From an uncultured Spirochaetia bacterium (GTDB lineage Bacteria > Spirochaetota > UBA4802 > JAGODF01): a stretch of DNA of 21,105 nucleotides. A model generated the notes under the pieces. The model was not told the DNA's origin. It was given only the letters and a program-made list of their open reading frames with translations, and did not search any database. The position numbers and the translations under genes are program-made. Positions 13,440 through 21,105 of this stretch are shown here, in pieces (position 1 is the first letter of the stretch; each line of letters begins with the position of its first letter). The stretch lies in contig CALCJG010000319.1 in assembly GCA_937967705.1 (NCBI GenBank), positions 1 to 21,105 on the forward strand, given 5' to 3'.

Positions 13440-16400
13440 TCAGTTTAATTGTTGCAACCATTTTTTTAACTCGACTATTTTTTTTTCATTATCATTTTCC
13501 CGTGGTTTAAACAAAAGAAGCTCTTTGTCACCCCTGTCCAGCTCCAGTCGTTCGTCCTTTCTGATCATTTCGACCATTCTATGAACGCTGATCTTCGAAC
13601 CTCCGGAGATCCTTATTCTTATGGCCTTCTTATCCTCTAAGATCTCCTCAATTTCCAGTGCCGAGGCTATGGCCCTTACCTTTTCCAGCTCGATTAATAT
13701 CCTTACCTCTTCAGGGGGAGCACCGAATCGGTCCGTGATCTCCTTCTGGAGTTCCTCGACCTCTGAAATTTCCTCACAGGCCTCAAACCGCTTATAGAAC
13801 TCAATTTTCTGGCGTTCATCCTGGATGTAGGTATCCGGTATATAGAAGTCCGTCATCAGAAAAACCGGAGTACGGAACATACGTACGGGTCTTTCCCCCT
13901 TGAGGGAACGCACGGAATCCTCCAGCATCTGCACATAGAGATCAAAACCCACATCCATGATATTGCCCGACTGCTCCCGTCCAAGAATGTTTCCTGAGCC
14001 TCGTATTTCCAGATCCTTCATGGCGATCTTAAAACCGCTTCCCAGTTCCGAATACTCGGAAATCACCTGCAGCCGCTTTTGGGCGGTTTCCGAAAGGGGT
14101 ATATGCCGGGGATAGAAGAGATACGCATAGGCCTGTGTGATGGAACGGCCGACACGCCCCTTCAGCTGATAAAGCTGGGAAAGCCCGAAGGTGTCCGCCC
14201 TGTTTACGATGATGGTATTGACGTTGGGCATGTCCAGTCCCGATTCGATGATGGTCGTGCTGACAAGGACGTCGAATTTCCCGTTCAGGAAATCTATCAT
14301 AACCTCCTCCAGTTCATGCTCATGCATCTGACCGTGGGCGATGCAGAAGCTGGCTTCCGGCACGAGCTCGCTGATCATGCGGGCCTGTATCCCGATGTTT
14401 TCGACACGGTTATGCACGTAAAAAACCTGACCGCCCCGTCCGATCTCATTGAGAATGGCCATGCGGACGATATCGGGATTATCCTCCAGCACATAGGTTT
14501 CGATGGACTGCCGGTTTTCAGGCGGCGTAAGGATTATGGAGATATCCTTGATACCCGCCACGGACATATGCAGTGTGCGCGGAATGGGCGTGGCCGAGAG
14601 AGTGAGTACATCCACCAGAGTGCGTATACGCTTCAGCTGCTCCTTGTGCTTAACACCGAAGCGCTGTTCCTCGTCTATGATCAGCAGTCCCAGATTCTTG
14701 ATTAGCACATCCTTCGCAAGCAGGGCATGGGTTCCGATAATGATATCCAGCTTGCCCTCAGCCAGCCTGTTTTTAATGTCTGCAACCTGTGAGCGGGTGC
14801 GGAATCGGGACACCATATCTATGTTTATGGGATAATCCGCGAACCGCCGCCGAAAGGTGTTGTAATGCTGCATGGCCAGGATGGTCGTGGGTATGAGAAC
14901 GGCCACCTGCTTACCCGCCATGACGGCCTTGAAAGCCGCCCGTATGGCCACTTCCGTTTTACCGAAACCCACATCACCGCAGATCAGCCGATCCATGGGC
15001 TGTGTGGATTCCATATCGTCTTTAACGTCTTCAATGGCCGTTATCTGATCGGGGGTCTCCTCATACTCGAATTTCGATTCAAACTCCTCCTGCCACATGG
15101 TGTCTGGAGGATAGGGAAAACCCTTGAGAGCTCTCCGCCGGGCATATATCTCGATCAATTCCTTGGCCAGTTCCTCGACGGACTTCTGAACCTTTTCCCT
15201 GATCTTGTTCCAGGCGGACTTTTTTCCCAGGGAATCGATTCGCGGGGGATTCCCTTCCAACCCGATATAACGCTGCACCATGGTAATCTGATCGAGGGGT
15301 ACGTAGAGCTTGTCCCCCTCATTGTACTCGATGTGCAGAAAATCCCTCGCCACACCCCCCGCTGTCATGCGCTCAATGCTGCGGAAGACGCCGATCCCGT
15401 GATTGATGTGAACCACATAATCCCCCACCTTGAGATCCAGGAATGATTCGATGGGACGCGAGCTTTTCTTCCTGAACTGGGTCTTCTTTCGGTATGTTTT
15501 CCCAAAGATCTCATGGTCGGTAAGCACCATGATCTTCAATTCCGCGATCTCGAAGCCCTCCCGCAGGGAGGTGATGGATATGTTCAGGGACCTTTCGGGG
15601 TCGATCGTTTCAAAATCATCTCCCGGACTGAACTCGTTGAGCAGATCGTAGAGCCGCCGCGCCTGCCCCTCGAACCCCGTACAGACGATGACGCGCCATC
15701 CCGCTTCGATCCTGGAAATCATCTCCGCACGGACATTCTTAATCTTTCCCTGAAAACTCGGAATCCCCCTTATCTTCCAGTTCAGGGCATTCACCGTTGC
15801 CGTAAATACCTGCAGTTCCAGGGCCTGCTCCCGTGCCATATCGAAGGTTGAGGAACGGAAGAGCATTTCCGGGGTTACGCAAAGGTGTGTCTGCGATTTG
15901 CGGCCGTAGAGCTCCTGGAACATCTTCTGCTGCTGATCCAGCTGATTGATCAGTTCCCCCGTTTCCAGAAAGAAGATCCAGGAGTCCGTCCGCAGGAAGG
16001 AGAGAATGTTTTCCGGTTTGATAATGAGAGGATAGAGATCCTCAATACCGCGGAAATAATAGGGATTCATCTCCTCCGTATCCGCATCGTCCTGAGGCAC
16101 TGCCAGCCCCCGCGATTTGGCCTCTTCCAGAAGAGCCGTCAGTTTTTTTCTCTCGCTGATGGAAAGGATCAGTTCCTTTCGGGGAAATATTTTTACAGTT
16201 TTCAACTGCGACGTGGATATCTGGGTTTCGGGGTCGAACTCCCGTATTCCCTCAAGTGTATCGCCGAAAAAATCGAGCCTCAGAGGGAAATCATGATTGG
16301 GCAGATAGACATCGATGATACCCCCCTTTACGGAAAACTGCCCGAAGGCTTCCACCCGGTACTCCCGGGTATAACCGTAGGAAACCAGCAGTTCGATCAG

Positions 16401-16853
16401 ATCATCGAAGGGATACTCCTCACCGGAGTTTAGCGTAAATCCCTTGCGGATGAAAAAATTCCGCTCGGGGATGGTCCGGACGAGGGATTCCAGAGGTGCC
16501 AGGATGATGGCCGATTCCCCTTTGATGATTCGGTAGAGCGAGGTAATTCTTTCCTTTTCAATCTTTTCCGAAGGGGAAACATACTCATAGGGCATCGTTT
16601 CCCATGAGGGAAAGAGGCATACGGACTGCGGATCGGTAAAACAGGTCAGGTCCAGATAGAGTTCCTGCATCTTTTGATAGTTTTTTGTAATAACCAGGGT
16701 CTGCCGCGGTTCCTGATTGAAGATGGATGCGATGATCAGGGCGAAGGAGGACGGGGCAATTCCCTCGATGGAGACCTTGCTGTCCTTGCGTTGGAGGAAT
16801 TCGGAGAACTCCCCGGTTTTACGGAACTCATCCGCAACACATTTAAGCAACAT
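13440..16853 (-). CDS. mfd: Transcription-repair coupling factor Mfd
   Basis: 1137 residues, close to E. coli Mfd. The N-terminal part is UvrB-like and includes FPSWETMPYEYVSPS (81-95) and GGIIDVYLP (177-185). The RNA-polymerase interaction domain starts at VGDYVVHINHGIGVFRSIE (476-494). The superfamily 2 translocase has Walker A GDVGFGKTE (626-634), DEEQRFG (727-733), LSATPIPRTL (752-761), STTIIESGLDMPNVN (865-879) and QLKGRVGRS (896-904). The C-terminal regulatory TRCF domain follows (about 990-1090). Mfd moves RNA polymerase stalled at DNA damage and brings in UvrA for strand-specific repair, in the cytoplasm. The ribosome-binding site is weak, and the ATG lies nine bases after the stop of the upstream gene, so translation may be coupled. 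It sits inside an operon of envelope genes, an unusual setting for a repair factor. Confidence 0.98.
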   Translation of the reverse strand: MLLKCVADEFRKTGEFSEFLQRKDSKVSIEGIAPSSFALIIASIFNQEPRQTLVITKNYQKMQELYLDLTCFTDPQSVCLFPSWETMPYEYVSPSEKIEKERITSLYRIIKGESAIILAPLESLVRTIPERNFFIRKGFTLNSGEEYPFDDLIELLVSYGYTREYRVEAFGQFSVKGGIIDVYLPNHDFPLRLDFFGDTLEGIREFDPETQISTSQLKTVKIFPRKELILSISERKKLTALLEEAKSRGLAVPQDDADTEEMNPYYFRGIEDLYPLIIKPENILSFLRTDSWIFFLETGELINQLDQQQKMFQELYGRKSQTHLCVTPEMLFRSSTFDMAREQALELQVFTATVNALNWKIRGIPSFQGKIKNVRAEMISRIEAGWRVIVCTGFEGQARRLYDLLNEFSPGDDFETIDPERSLNISITSLREGFEIAELKIMVLTDHEIFGKTYRKKTQFRKKSSRPIESFLDLKVGDYVVHINHGIGVFRSIERMTAGGVARDFLHIEYNEGDKLYVPLDQITMVQRYIGLEGNPPRIDSLGKKSAWNKIREKVQKSVEELAKELIEIYARRRALKGFPYPPDTMWQEEFESKFEYEETPDQITAIEDVKDDMESTQPMDRLICGDVGFGKTEVAIRAAFKAVMAGKQVAVLIPTTILAMQHYNTFRRRFADYPINIDMVSRFRTRSQVADIKNRLAEGKLDIIIGTHALLAKDVLIKNLGLLIIDEEQRFGVKHKEQLKRIRTLVDVLTLSATPIPRTLHMSVAGIKDISIILTPPENRQSIETYVLEDNPDIVRMAILNEIGRGGQVFYVHNRVENIGIQARMISELVPEASFCIAHGQMHEHELEEVMIDFLNGKFDVLVSTTIIESGLDMPNVNTIIVNRADTFGLSQLYQLKGRVGRSITQAYAYLFYPRHIPLSETAQKRLQVISEYSELGSGFKIAMKDLEIRGSGNILGREQSGNIMDVGFDLYVQMLEDSVRSLKGERPVRMFRTPVFLMTDFYIPDTYIQDERQKIEFYKRFEACEEISEVEELQKEITDRFGAPPEEVRILIELEKVRAIASALEIEEILEDKKAIRIRISGGSKISVHRMVEMIRKDERLELDRGDKELLLFKPRENDNEKKIVELKKWLQQLN

Positions 16854-16862
16854 CAGAAAAAC

Positions 16863-17639
16863 TCAAAAAGACATCTCCACTCCCGTGTTGACGTTTTTAT
16901 TGATAATCCCTCCTTTTAGGGAGACTCCGTTGCCGAGATCCAGAATCTTCTGGAGGCGGCCCCGGTTTTCATAATACTTATAGGTATAATACCCCGCAGC
17001 GGAATACCCCACTGCAGAAGAGGTGAAACAGACGACATAAATGATAGTACTGACAAGACCGTAATGAAGCACCTTGTAGAAGAGAAGCCCGACAGCCAGT
17101 GTGGTGGTTGCGCTCGCAGAAAAGAAAAGGGCATTGTAGCCGTTTTTCAGGCGGTTCTCGTTATCCAGGTAAAGGTACTGAATGAGATACTCCGGGGGAA
17201 GCCTGTCCATTTCTCCCCCCGCTCCGGACTTCAAGGCAAACCGGTTGATGACGGGATACTTACGGTAATGATAGTAACGGGAACGGATGGGCTTGTCGTC
17301 CAGTATCCTCTCGACGGTGTACTCGTATTCCCCTTCGGCCAGGGAGGCGGGAATTCTCAGCAGATAGAAATACTGATAATAGAGCTCCGGCCTGAGCGTG
17401 TATTGAAGGGGGGGAAGGTCCGCTTTATCCTGCCTACGCAGGGTTAACCGATAGGAGACCCGGCTCTTCCGGTCCCTCTCATTGTAGAGATCCTGCCAAA
17501 TAAAGAAAGGCCGATTCTTGCCGATCTGTCCCCTTGGGTATTCAATGGGATCAATCTGACTTTGAGCATTGAGAAGGGCGCAGGGAAGCCCCAGCAAAAT
17601 TGCCGTCAGGGCTAGGGAGATAGGCAGATCTGGCTTCAT
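16863..17639 (-). CDS. Hypothetical envelope protein with C-terminal membrane spans
   Basis: 258 residues. An N-terminal signal or anchor (1-25, possible cut after LNA) precedes a strand-rich periplasmic region (26-130) with YRLTLRRQDKADLPPLQY, reminiscent of a fibronectin- or Ig-like sandwich. Then comes a linker with YLIQYLYLDNENRLKNGYNA, two membrane spans (about 170-188 and 192-218) and a short Gly-rich tail. I do not recognise the family. The ATG has no clear ribosome-binding site. It follows the DUF4139-like gene by 80 bases and precedes mfd by nine, on the same strand, and is most likely part of their operon. Tail residues GNGVSLKGGIINKNVNTGVE look beta-like and might end in the periplasm or outer membrane; no function can be given. 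Confidence 0.75.
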   Translation of the reverse strand: MKPDLPISLALTAILLGLPCALLNAQSQIDPIEYPRGQIGKNRPFFIWQDLYNERDRKSRVSYRLTLRRQDKADLPPLQYTLRPELYYQYFYLLRIPASLAEGEYEYTVERILDDKPIRSRYYHYRKYPVINRFALKSGAGGEMDRLPPEYLIQYLYLDNENRLKNGYNALFFSASATTTLAVGLLFYKVLHYGLVSTIIYVVCFTSSAVGYSAAGYYTYKYYENRGRLQKILDLGNGVSLKGGIINKNVNTGVEMSF

Positions 17640-17719
17640 AACAATCAGCTATATATAGGAAATACTTGAAACAGTGTTTCCCCTTCCCTCTCATCCGTCA
17701 AGAGAATTACTGACTTTTT

Positions 17720-19546
17720 CTAACGCAATCCCCGGATCTGCGTCTCTTTATCGAAAGTGATCACAACTTCATAAAAGATTTCTTTTTTCTGATGGGGCCC
17801 AATCGTCAATTCCCATTTTCGGATGCCTCTTCCGAAATCGGAGCTCTTTTTTGTCTCATCGTCTTCCAGGAATCTGTCGCTGAGATTTTTTATCTCCACC
17901 TGTATCTTTTCGTTCCGGGATACCGGCAGAATATCGGTCACAAAGACCTTCGTTCTGTTGGGCAGCTGATTTTCCACTGTGATTTTATACTTATAGCTGA
18001 TCCGCCGGTTGCCTCCGAATAGTCCCGAAGCGTCCTCGTACTTTTTCACAAGCTCCTTGACCGCCGTTAAGCGCGATTCCGTTCCGAGGACCAGTTCCCC
18101 TTTTTTACCTATGGGCAGGTAGGGCATTTCCGATTTCCCCATGAATTCCCCTTCCAGGAAGACCTGGGATTCTCCGTTCAGCCAGGGGATTTTGGTGCTG
18201 TTGGTCAGCTTCGCTTTGAGGAATCCGTTGCTGAATTCCTGGGGGATCAGTTCGTAATAGAAACTGACGCTTTTACCGCCCTCCAGCCAGTATTCCAGCA
18301 TGTATTTCTTCTGATATTTTGCCGAGGAGAATATGGTCTGTTTCATGGGGATGCCTATCTCCACGAAGGGACCCTTGTCGGAAACCTCGGTTTTCGGCAT
18401 ATGCTCATCCTCTTTCTTCGAGGCTTCCTCGGCTTTTTTCATTCGTGATTTGGATTTCATCATGGGGGCCATTCCCGCTGCTCCCTCCATGCTGTCCCCG
18501 GCATAGTGCCTCCTGCCGACATCCAGATACCAAGAGGCCACATAGGGAGGACTGATGGCATTTACAGGGGTCCCCGTGGACAGAAAGAGATTGACGGCGC
18601 TCCAGTCCTCTCCCGTTTTCTGATAGATATTTGCAAAGACCAGGAGATTGATCTTCCCGCTCTCCGCGCTGGCCCGTACATCGTACTGCATCTGCCAGTA
18701 GGTTCCCGGGATGAGGTAGCTGAACCGGAAATCCACCTCTCTGTCCTTTGAAGAATAGATATGCAGGATGAGACGTTTTTCAATATCCACTCCGCTCTCC
18801 GGCCGCTTCAGAAGCCTTTGCTGCTTGGCGTACTGGTCGTTGATCGATTCGAAATTCTGCACCACCAGTCCGGCCCTGTTCCCCAATATTACCTTGTTCA
18901 GGGACTGGTAATTGTGGAAGTAGCTGCTCCCGGCAATCTGCGACAGCTCGAACTCCCACCGTTGTATCTCCTTCCCCAATTCCTCCCGTTTCTTTTCTAT
19001 CTGCCTCTTGCGGGTCATGAGAGCCGATCGTTTTTCAGCCACGTAGTTTAATGTATCGTCCCATACCCTGACCTGCGGTATCCGCGTAGCCAGTTCCCGT
19101 GCGGCGGTACGGTCCGTGAAGGTCACAATGGAATTCAGGAACTGCTCCTGAGAGCGGATGTTTTTCAGTCCATCCAGATATTCCAGGTCTTTCTCTCTCA
19201 GATCCGCCAGTTTCTTTTCTATTTCCAGTATCTTCTTCTGCCGTTTCTTGACCAGGGCTTTTTTTTCCACTTCCACGGAAAGCAGTTTTCCGGAATACCC
19301 CTTGGGCAGCCCCCCTTTTACGGACCAGTCGTAGAGCATCGAGGGAAGACCTCCCAGGATCACCGTATTCTCCCCCTTCTTGAGGGAAAGCCGCACGGTA
19401 CGCTCGATCTTGGCCTGATTCTGGTAGAGTTTGACAGAATCGATCTTACTGTCCAATGCCTCCACCTCCCGGGCGTCGGTCCAGTTTGCCGAGGCAAACA
19501 GCAGAGTTACGGCAAAAGGCAAAAGGGCAACAAGAGGTTTTTTCAT
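17720..19546 (-). CDS. DUF4139 domain protein, MuiA (mucoidy inhibitor A) family-like
   Basis: 608 residues from ATG 19546, nine bases after GGAG; the ATG at 19555 directly abuts that site and is less likely. A signal peptide (1-25) is followed by a DUF4140-like start (about 33-95, SKIDSVKLYQNQAKIERTVR and GENTVILGGLP), a long coiled coil (95-250), and the DUF4139 beta-rich domain with the hallmark GEDWSAVNLFLSTGTP (312-327). A disordered Lys/Glu/Met-rich insert (about 350-388) interrupts it before the C-terminal strands (KVFVTDILPVSRNEKIQVEI). MuiA-like proteins are widespread envelope proteins of unclear role. It has a strong promoter and leads a likely operon with the membrane protein and mfd. 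Confidence 0.9.
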   Translation of the reverse strand: MKKPLVALLPFAVTLLFASANWTDAREVEALDSKIDSVKLYQNQAKIERTVRLSLKKGENTVILGGLPSMLYDWSVKGGLPKGYSGKLLSVEVEKKALVKKRQKKILEIEKKLADLREKDLEYLDGLKNIRSQEQFLNSIVTFTDRTAARELATRIPQVRVWDDTLNYVAEKRSALMTRKRQIEKKREELGKEIQRWEFELSQIAGSSYFHNYQSLNKVILGNRAGLVVQNFESINDQYAKQQRLLKRPESGVDIEKRLILHIYSSKDREVDFRFSYLIPGTYWQMQYDVRASAESGKINLLVFANIYQKTGEDWSAVNLFLSTGTPVNAISPPYVASWYLDVGRRHYAGDSMEGAAGMAPMMKSKSRMKKAEEASKKEDEHMPKTEVSDKGPFVEIGIPMKQTIFSSAKYQKKYMLEYWLEGGKSVSFYYELIPQEFSNGFLKAKLTNSTKIPWLNGESQVFLEGEFMGKSEMPYLPIGKKGELVLGTESRLTAVKELVKKYEDASGLFGGNRRISYKYKITVENQLPNRTKVFVTDILPVSRNEKIQVEIKNLSDRFLEDDETKKSSDFGRGIRKWELTIGPHQKKEIFYEVVITFDKETQIRGLR

Positions 19547-19577
19547 GGGATTCATCTCCGAATATCAGTATGCCTTA

Positions 19578-19606
19578 ATAATATTTTGATGGATTCACAA
19601 AGTCAA
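19578..19606 (-). promoter_or_regulatory. Sigma-70-like promoter of the DUF4139-mfd operon
   Basis: On the minus strand TTGACT (19606-19601), 17 bases, then TATTAT (19583-19578); both boxes match consensus at five of six positions. The start would lie near 19571, about 25 bases ahead of the ATG at 19546. No other good minus-strand promoter is visible before mfd. Confidence 0.75.
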
Positions 19607-19683
19607 GATAATCTAAAAAATTGTTGCTAAGGCGAAGGGATAGTCTTTACTGAAGCCGAATAATCATATTACCGGAAAGGCCC

Positions 19684-20694
19684 ATGAAAACCGTTAAAAC
19701 CATTGCCCCCCTGCTGATCGTCCTCCTTTTTTTGGCAGGGGTCTTCCAATATTTCAATTCCGCCCCTTCTCTCATGCAGGATGAGACAATCTATATCAGG
19801 GATGGAGATACACTGATCAGCGCGGCCCGCAACCTGAAAAAGCTCAATGCCGTTGAAAGCGAGAGCTTTTTCAGGGTACTGAGCGTCTTTGCCGGGAAGA
19901 GCCGGATCATTGCAGGAAAATACCGTTTCAGCCGGGGTTCGTCATCTCTTGAGATACTTTTAAAAATCATGAGGGGTGATGTCCTCAAGACCCGGGTCAC
20001 CATACCGGAGGGGTACAACCTCTATCAGATCGCCGACCGCCTGGAGAAGAAGGGAGCCACCAACGGGAAGGCCTTCCTCAAGCTGGCCTTCAACCGCGAA
20101 TATCTCAAATCCCTGGGGATTAGTGCGGATTCGGCGGAGGGCTATCTATTTCCGGACACCTACATCTTTCCCGAGGAATCCCATCCCCGGGACATCATAA
20201 AGGCCATGAATGCCCGGCTCCGGAATGTGCTCTCGGGACTGGATTTGAGCAACATGAAGCGGATGGGATTCGACACCCACCGCCTTCTGATCATGGCCTC
20301 GATGATCGAAAAGGAGGCACGGGTGGCGTCGGAGAGGCGCTACATCTCCGCAGTGTTCCATAACAGGGTCCGTCATAAAATGAAGTTCGACTGCGACCCC
20401 ACGGTCAGGTACGCCGTCAATAAATTCACCGGAAGCATCACCAGGGCTGACCTTGCTTCCACATCCCCCTTCAACACGTATTACAGGTACGGGTATCCCC
20501 CCACACCGATCTGCTCATCGGGACGGGAATCCATCATAGCCGCCCTCAACCCGACCGACGCGCCCTACCTGTATTTCGTCTCACGCAATGACGGCTCCCA
20601 CTATTTCTCCAGGACGCTGGGGGAGCACAGCAGGGCCGTAAACTATTATCAGCGAGGAATTAAAAATGGCTTCGTCGACCAGCAGCGCCTCTAG
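19684..20694 (+). CDS. mltG: Endolytic murein transglycosylase MltG
   Basis: 336 residues, the usual size for MltG (YceG). One N-terminal membrane span (about 6-24) anchors it in the inner membrane. A LysM-like segment follows (about 33-100; IRDGDTLISAARNLKKLNAV), then the catalytic YceG domain with VTIPEGYNLYQIADRLEKKG (105-124), EGYLFPDTYIFPE (152-164), and the active-site region ASMIEKEARVASERRYISAV (205-224), where Glu209 is the likely catalytic acid. FDCDPTVRYA, SPFNTYYRYGYPPTPICSSG and YFVSRNDGSHYFSRTLGEH match the family closely. MltG cuts glycan strands as they are made and sets chain length. AAAGG precedes the ATG. The U32 protease-family gene overlaps its end by 29 bases. The upstream region (19607-19683) shows no convincing promoter. 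Confidence 0.97.
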   Translation: MKTVKTIAPLLIVLLFLAGVFQYFNSAPSLMQDETIYIRDGDTLISAARNLKKLNAVESESFFRVLSVFAGKSRIIAGKYRFSRGSSSLEILLKIMRGDVLKTRVTIPEGYNLYQIADRLEKKGATNGKAFLKLAFNREYLKSLGISADSAEGYLFPDTYIFPEESHPRDIIKAMNARLRNVLSGLDLSNMKRMGFDTHRLLIMASMIEKEARVASERRYISAVFHNRVRHKMKFDCDPTVRYAVNKFTGSITRADLASTSPFNTYYRYGYPPTPICSSGRESIIAALNPTDAPYLYFVSRNDGSHYFSRTLGEHSRAVNYYQRGIKNGFVDQQRL

Positions 20695-21105
20695 GCCGGA
20701 GATAGCCGCACCGGCGGGCAACCTGGAAAAACTACGGATTGCCGTCCGCTACGGCGCCGACGCCGTCTATTTCGGGGGGGAGCAGTTCAATCTCAGGATC
20801 AGGACAGGAAACTTCCCGGAGGAAGATTTAAGAAGGGGGGTCGATTTCTGCCGACAGCAGGGAGTCAGGACGGTCTTTCTCCTCAACTCCTTTCTGCATG
20901 AAAAGGACCTGACCCCCGCGGCGGAGTACATCGATCAGATCGCCGGTTTCAGTTTTGACGCGGTGATGATATCCGATCCCGGAATGCTCATGCTCCTGAA
21001 GGAGGCGGGTATCCGGGGGGAGATACATCTTTCCACACAGATGTCCACTCTCAACCACAGGGCAGTCCGCTTCTGGCAGGATCAGGGAATACGGCGCATC
21101 GTTCT
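20666..21105 (+). CDS. U32-family peptidase or tRNA/rRNA hydroxylase-like protein, 3' end cut by window
   Basis: About 146 N-terminal residues are present; the frame stays open to the end of the window. The start ATG 20666 has GAGGAA about six bases upstream and overlaps mltG by 29 bases in another frame. RPEIAAPAGNLEKLRIAVRYGADAVYFGG and EQFNLRIRTGNF are the U32 signature start, followed by GVDFCRQQGVRTVFLLNSF and DAVMISDPGMLMLL, and HLSTQMSTLN. The family includes collagenase-like peptidases and, in E. coli, TrhP, RlhA and UbiU/UbiV, which take part in RNA or ubiquinone hydroxylation. The C-terminal half with the four cluster-binding cysteines lies outside, so the subfamily cannot be told. 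Confidence 0.9.
   Translation, partial: MASSTSSASRPEIAAPAGNLEKLRIAVRYGADAVYFGGEQFNLRIRTGNFPEEDLRRGVDFCRQQGVRTVFLLNSFLHEKDLTPAAEYIDQIAGFSFDAVMISDPGMLMLLKEAGIRGEIHLSTQMSTLNHRAVRFWQDQGIRRIV

Noticed and set aside
14865..15446. Long plus-strand open frames within mfd (also 14079-14705 and 15885-16433)
   Set aside because: They are antisense to unmistakable Mfd motifs and have no start signals or family features.
12561..17680. GAAACAGTGTT present upstream of both the paired envelope operon (12561) and the membrane-protein gene (17668)
   Set aside because: An 11-base match between two places is expected many times by chance in 21 kb; there is no positional agreement relative to promoters.

Overview
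The window reads as a dense, mid-GC stretch of chromosome from a diderm bacterium. Several products carry signal peptides or lipoboxes, there is an outer-membrane beta-barrel candidate, and the housekeeping genes are lon, mfd and mltG. Relaxed lipoboxes, a HAMP-type class III nucleotide cyclase in an operon with coiled-coil envelope proteins, and a SurA-N-like lipoprotein beside mfd suggest a spirochaete-like organism (Spirochaetota). That assignment is inference; no 16S rRNA or other decisive marker is present. I see no rRNA, tRNA, CRISPR array, insertion sequence or phage gene.

Layout. Bases 74-1584: a minus-strand TetR-type regulator with a multi-pass membrane protein, a terminator behind them and a dyad operator in front. 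Bases 1894-5776: a plus-strand operon of an integral-membrane class III cyclase, a coiled-coil membrane protein and a secreted protein, closed by a strong terminator. Bases 5798-6698: a small hypothetical protein and an AT-rich lipoprotein (minus). Bases 6761-7433: a compact minus-strand operon of two short genes, each interrupted by one in-frame TGA that is best read as selenocysteine. Bases 7484-9927: lon with its promoter (minus). Bases 10031-10764: a small beta-barrel protein (plus). Bases 10821-12600: two adjacent envelope proteins sharing a C-terminal module (minus). Bases 12604-19606: a probable minus-strand operon running from a DUF4139/MuiA-like protein through a membrane protein and mfd to a SurA-N-like lipoprotein. 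Bases 19684-21105: mltG overlapping a U32-family protease gene cut off by the window end (plus).

The most interesting locus is 6761-7433. An IscA/HesB-like protein has TGA exactly where the family's first cluster-binding cysteine falls (U36). Its stop codon overlaps the start of a 73-codon single-pass membrane protein with its own in-frame TGA (U34). Both TGA codons are followed by hairpins fitting bacterial SECIS elements; the second has a 9-bp stem with a GGC loop 20 nt after TGA. A near-perfect 39-bp palindrome covers the -10 region of the promoter, so the pair looks tightly regulated. Conventional gene calling would break both genes into fragments.

Other points of note are a class III cyclase with Ser in place of the usual adenine-selecting Lys, and several good sigma-70-like promoters (lon, the DUF4139-mfd operon, the paired envelope proteins).
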